This document shows, piece by piece, positions 63,436-64,000 of a stretch of DNA of 64,000 bases. Each line of letters begins with the position of its first letter. The stretch's first letter is position 1. This stretch comes from Gammaproteobacteria bacterium (GTDB lineage Bacteria > Pseudomonadota > Gammaproteobacteria > PIVX01). A program made the position numbers and the translations under genes. The stretch is from the NCBI GenBank assembly GCA_003353785.1, contig PIVX01000002.1, positions 116,884 to 180,883 of the forward strand, written 5' to 3'. The notes beneath the pieces were generated by a model. The model did not search any database. It was not told the DNA's origin and worked only from the letters and a program-made list of their open reading frames with translations.

Positions 63436-64000
63436 GTGTGGGCTTTGGTAACTGGTGCCTCTAGAGGAATTGGTTTGGCAGGGTATATTCAGTATTATTA
63501 GCTTCGAAAAAATGTAATTTAGTAATTGTAGCACGCAATAAAGATGAGCTAGAAGAACTGCAGAAGTTAGTAGTAAAAAAATTTACTGTGAAATGTTATA
63601 TATTTAGGTGTGATCTTAGTAAACAAAATGCCGCTAATGAAATATTTGAACAAGTACAAATACTGAATTTAGAAATGAACATTTTAGTCAGTAATGCTGG
63701 AATAGGGTACTATGGTATATTTGGAGAAATGCCAATAGATAGACAAAAAGATATGATGATTATAAATACTTATAATCCGTGGTTCTTACACACACTCAGC
63801 ACTACATTATACATACAAGATCAATTGTTAGTTATAAAACACTTCCAGGCTCTTCTGTTTATAATGCAAGCAAAAATTTTAATATTTAGGAATTTCAAAA
63901 GACATATTTGATGATTCTCTGACTGAATTTAAGATTTTTTTGAAAATAAAATTTGAAAAATTCCAAGAATTAAAAAAATCGCCACGTATAGATGTATATT
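63436..64000 (+). pseudogene. Short-chain dehydrogenase pseudogene
   Basis: WALVTGASRGIGLAG opens a typical SDR, then the frame breaks. VLLASKKCNLVIVARNKDEL and MNILVSNAGIGYYGIFGEM continue in another frame, and a third frame carries PGSSVYNASKNFNI with the catalytic Tyr-x3-Lys before a stop. At least two frameshifts and a missing Ser-containing segment disable it. The gene runs to or past the window edge, so its end is not seen. Confidence 0.75.

Overview
The window is AT-rich (I estimate about 30% G+C by eye) and mostly single-copy housekeeping genes. It reads as a gammaproteobacterium, probably from the Legionellales (Coxiella/Legionella side), living inside host cells. Signs of a gammaproteobacterium are the tolQRAB-pal-cpoB cluster, ruvCAB behind aspS and yebC, prfB with its programmed frameshift, lepA-lepB-rnc-era-recO-acpS, uvrY-uvrC-pgsA followed by tRNA Gly-Cys-Leu, and rne divergent from rluC. 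Signs of host dependence are an ATP/ADP-translocase (NTT) family carrier at 28713-30218, a large effector-like protein with kinase-like motifs at 42949-46035, several secreted proteins without close relatives that I recognise, three decaying genes, and a missing pdxJ between recO and acpS. The Legionellales placement is inference; the class is well supported.

Layout. 1-4400: end of a FleQ-like activator, a TSUP permease, a TPR/glycosyltransferase-9-like protein and a secreted hypothetical protein. 4400-15500: fmdB-aspS-yebC-ruvCAB, then the Tol-Pal envelope cluster with queE and queC. 15500-18850: tRNA-Lys, tRNA-Arg, prfB and lysS, with a diverged repeated leader on each side of tRNA-Arg. 18880-21880 (minus strand): a three-gene ABC exporter. 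22200-28600: accessory stretch with an atypical peptide deformylase, a frameshifted coiled-coil gene, ygfZ and sdhE divergent, an ABC exporter, a secreted phosphodiester-glycosidase-family protein and a badly decayed gene. 28700-41900: NTT carrier, lepA to acpS, tRNA-Ser, uvrY-uvrC-pgsA-tRNAs, fdxA-tsaB, a Trm112-like protein and bcp. 42200-46800: pentapeptide-repeat protein, effector candidate, secreted hypothetical protein. 47100-60040: rne and rluC divergent, then yceD-rpmF-plsX-fabHDG-acpP-fabF-mltG-tmk-holB-tatD and a small nucleotide pyrophosphohydrolase. 60200-64000: M15 peptidase, prepilin-like protein, ZIP metal transporter, small lipoprotein and an SDR pseudogene.

How the genes work together. 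Tol-Pal with CpoB couples inner and outer membrane during division. The plsX-fab cluster makes acyl chains and pgsA makes phosphatidylglycerol phosphate. RuvABC, UvrC and RecO cover recombination and repair. The NTT carrier would import host nucleotides. The effector candidate, NAGPA-domain protein and small secreted proteins are the likely host-facing set. No CRISPR array, intact insertion sequence or rRNA was seen.
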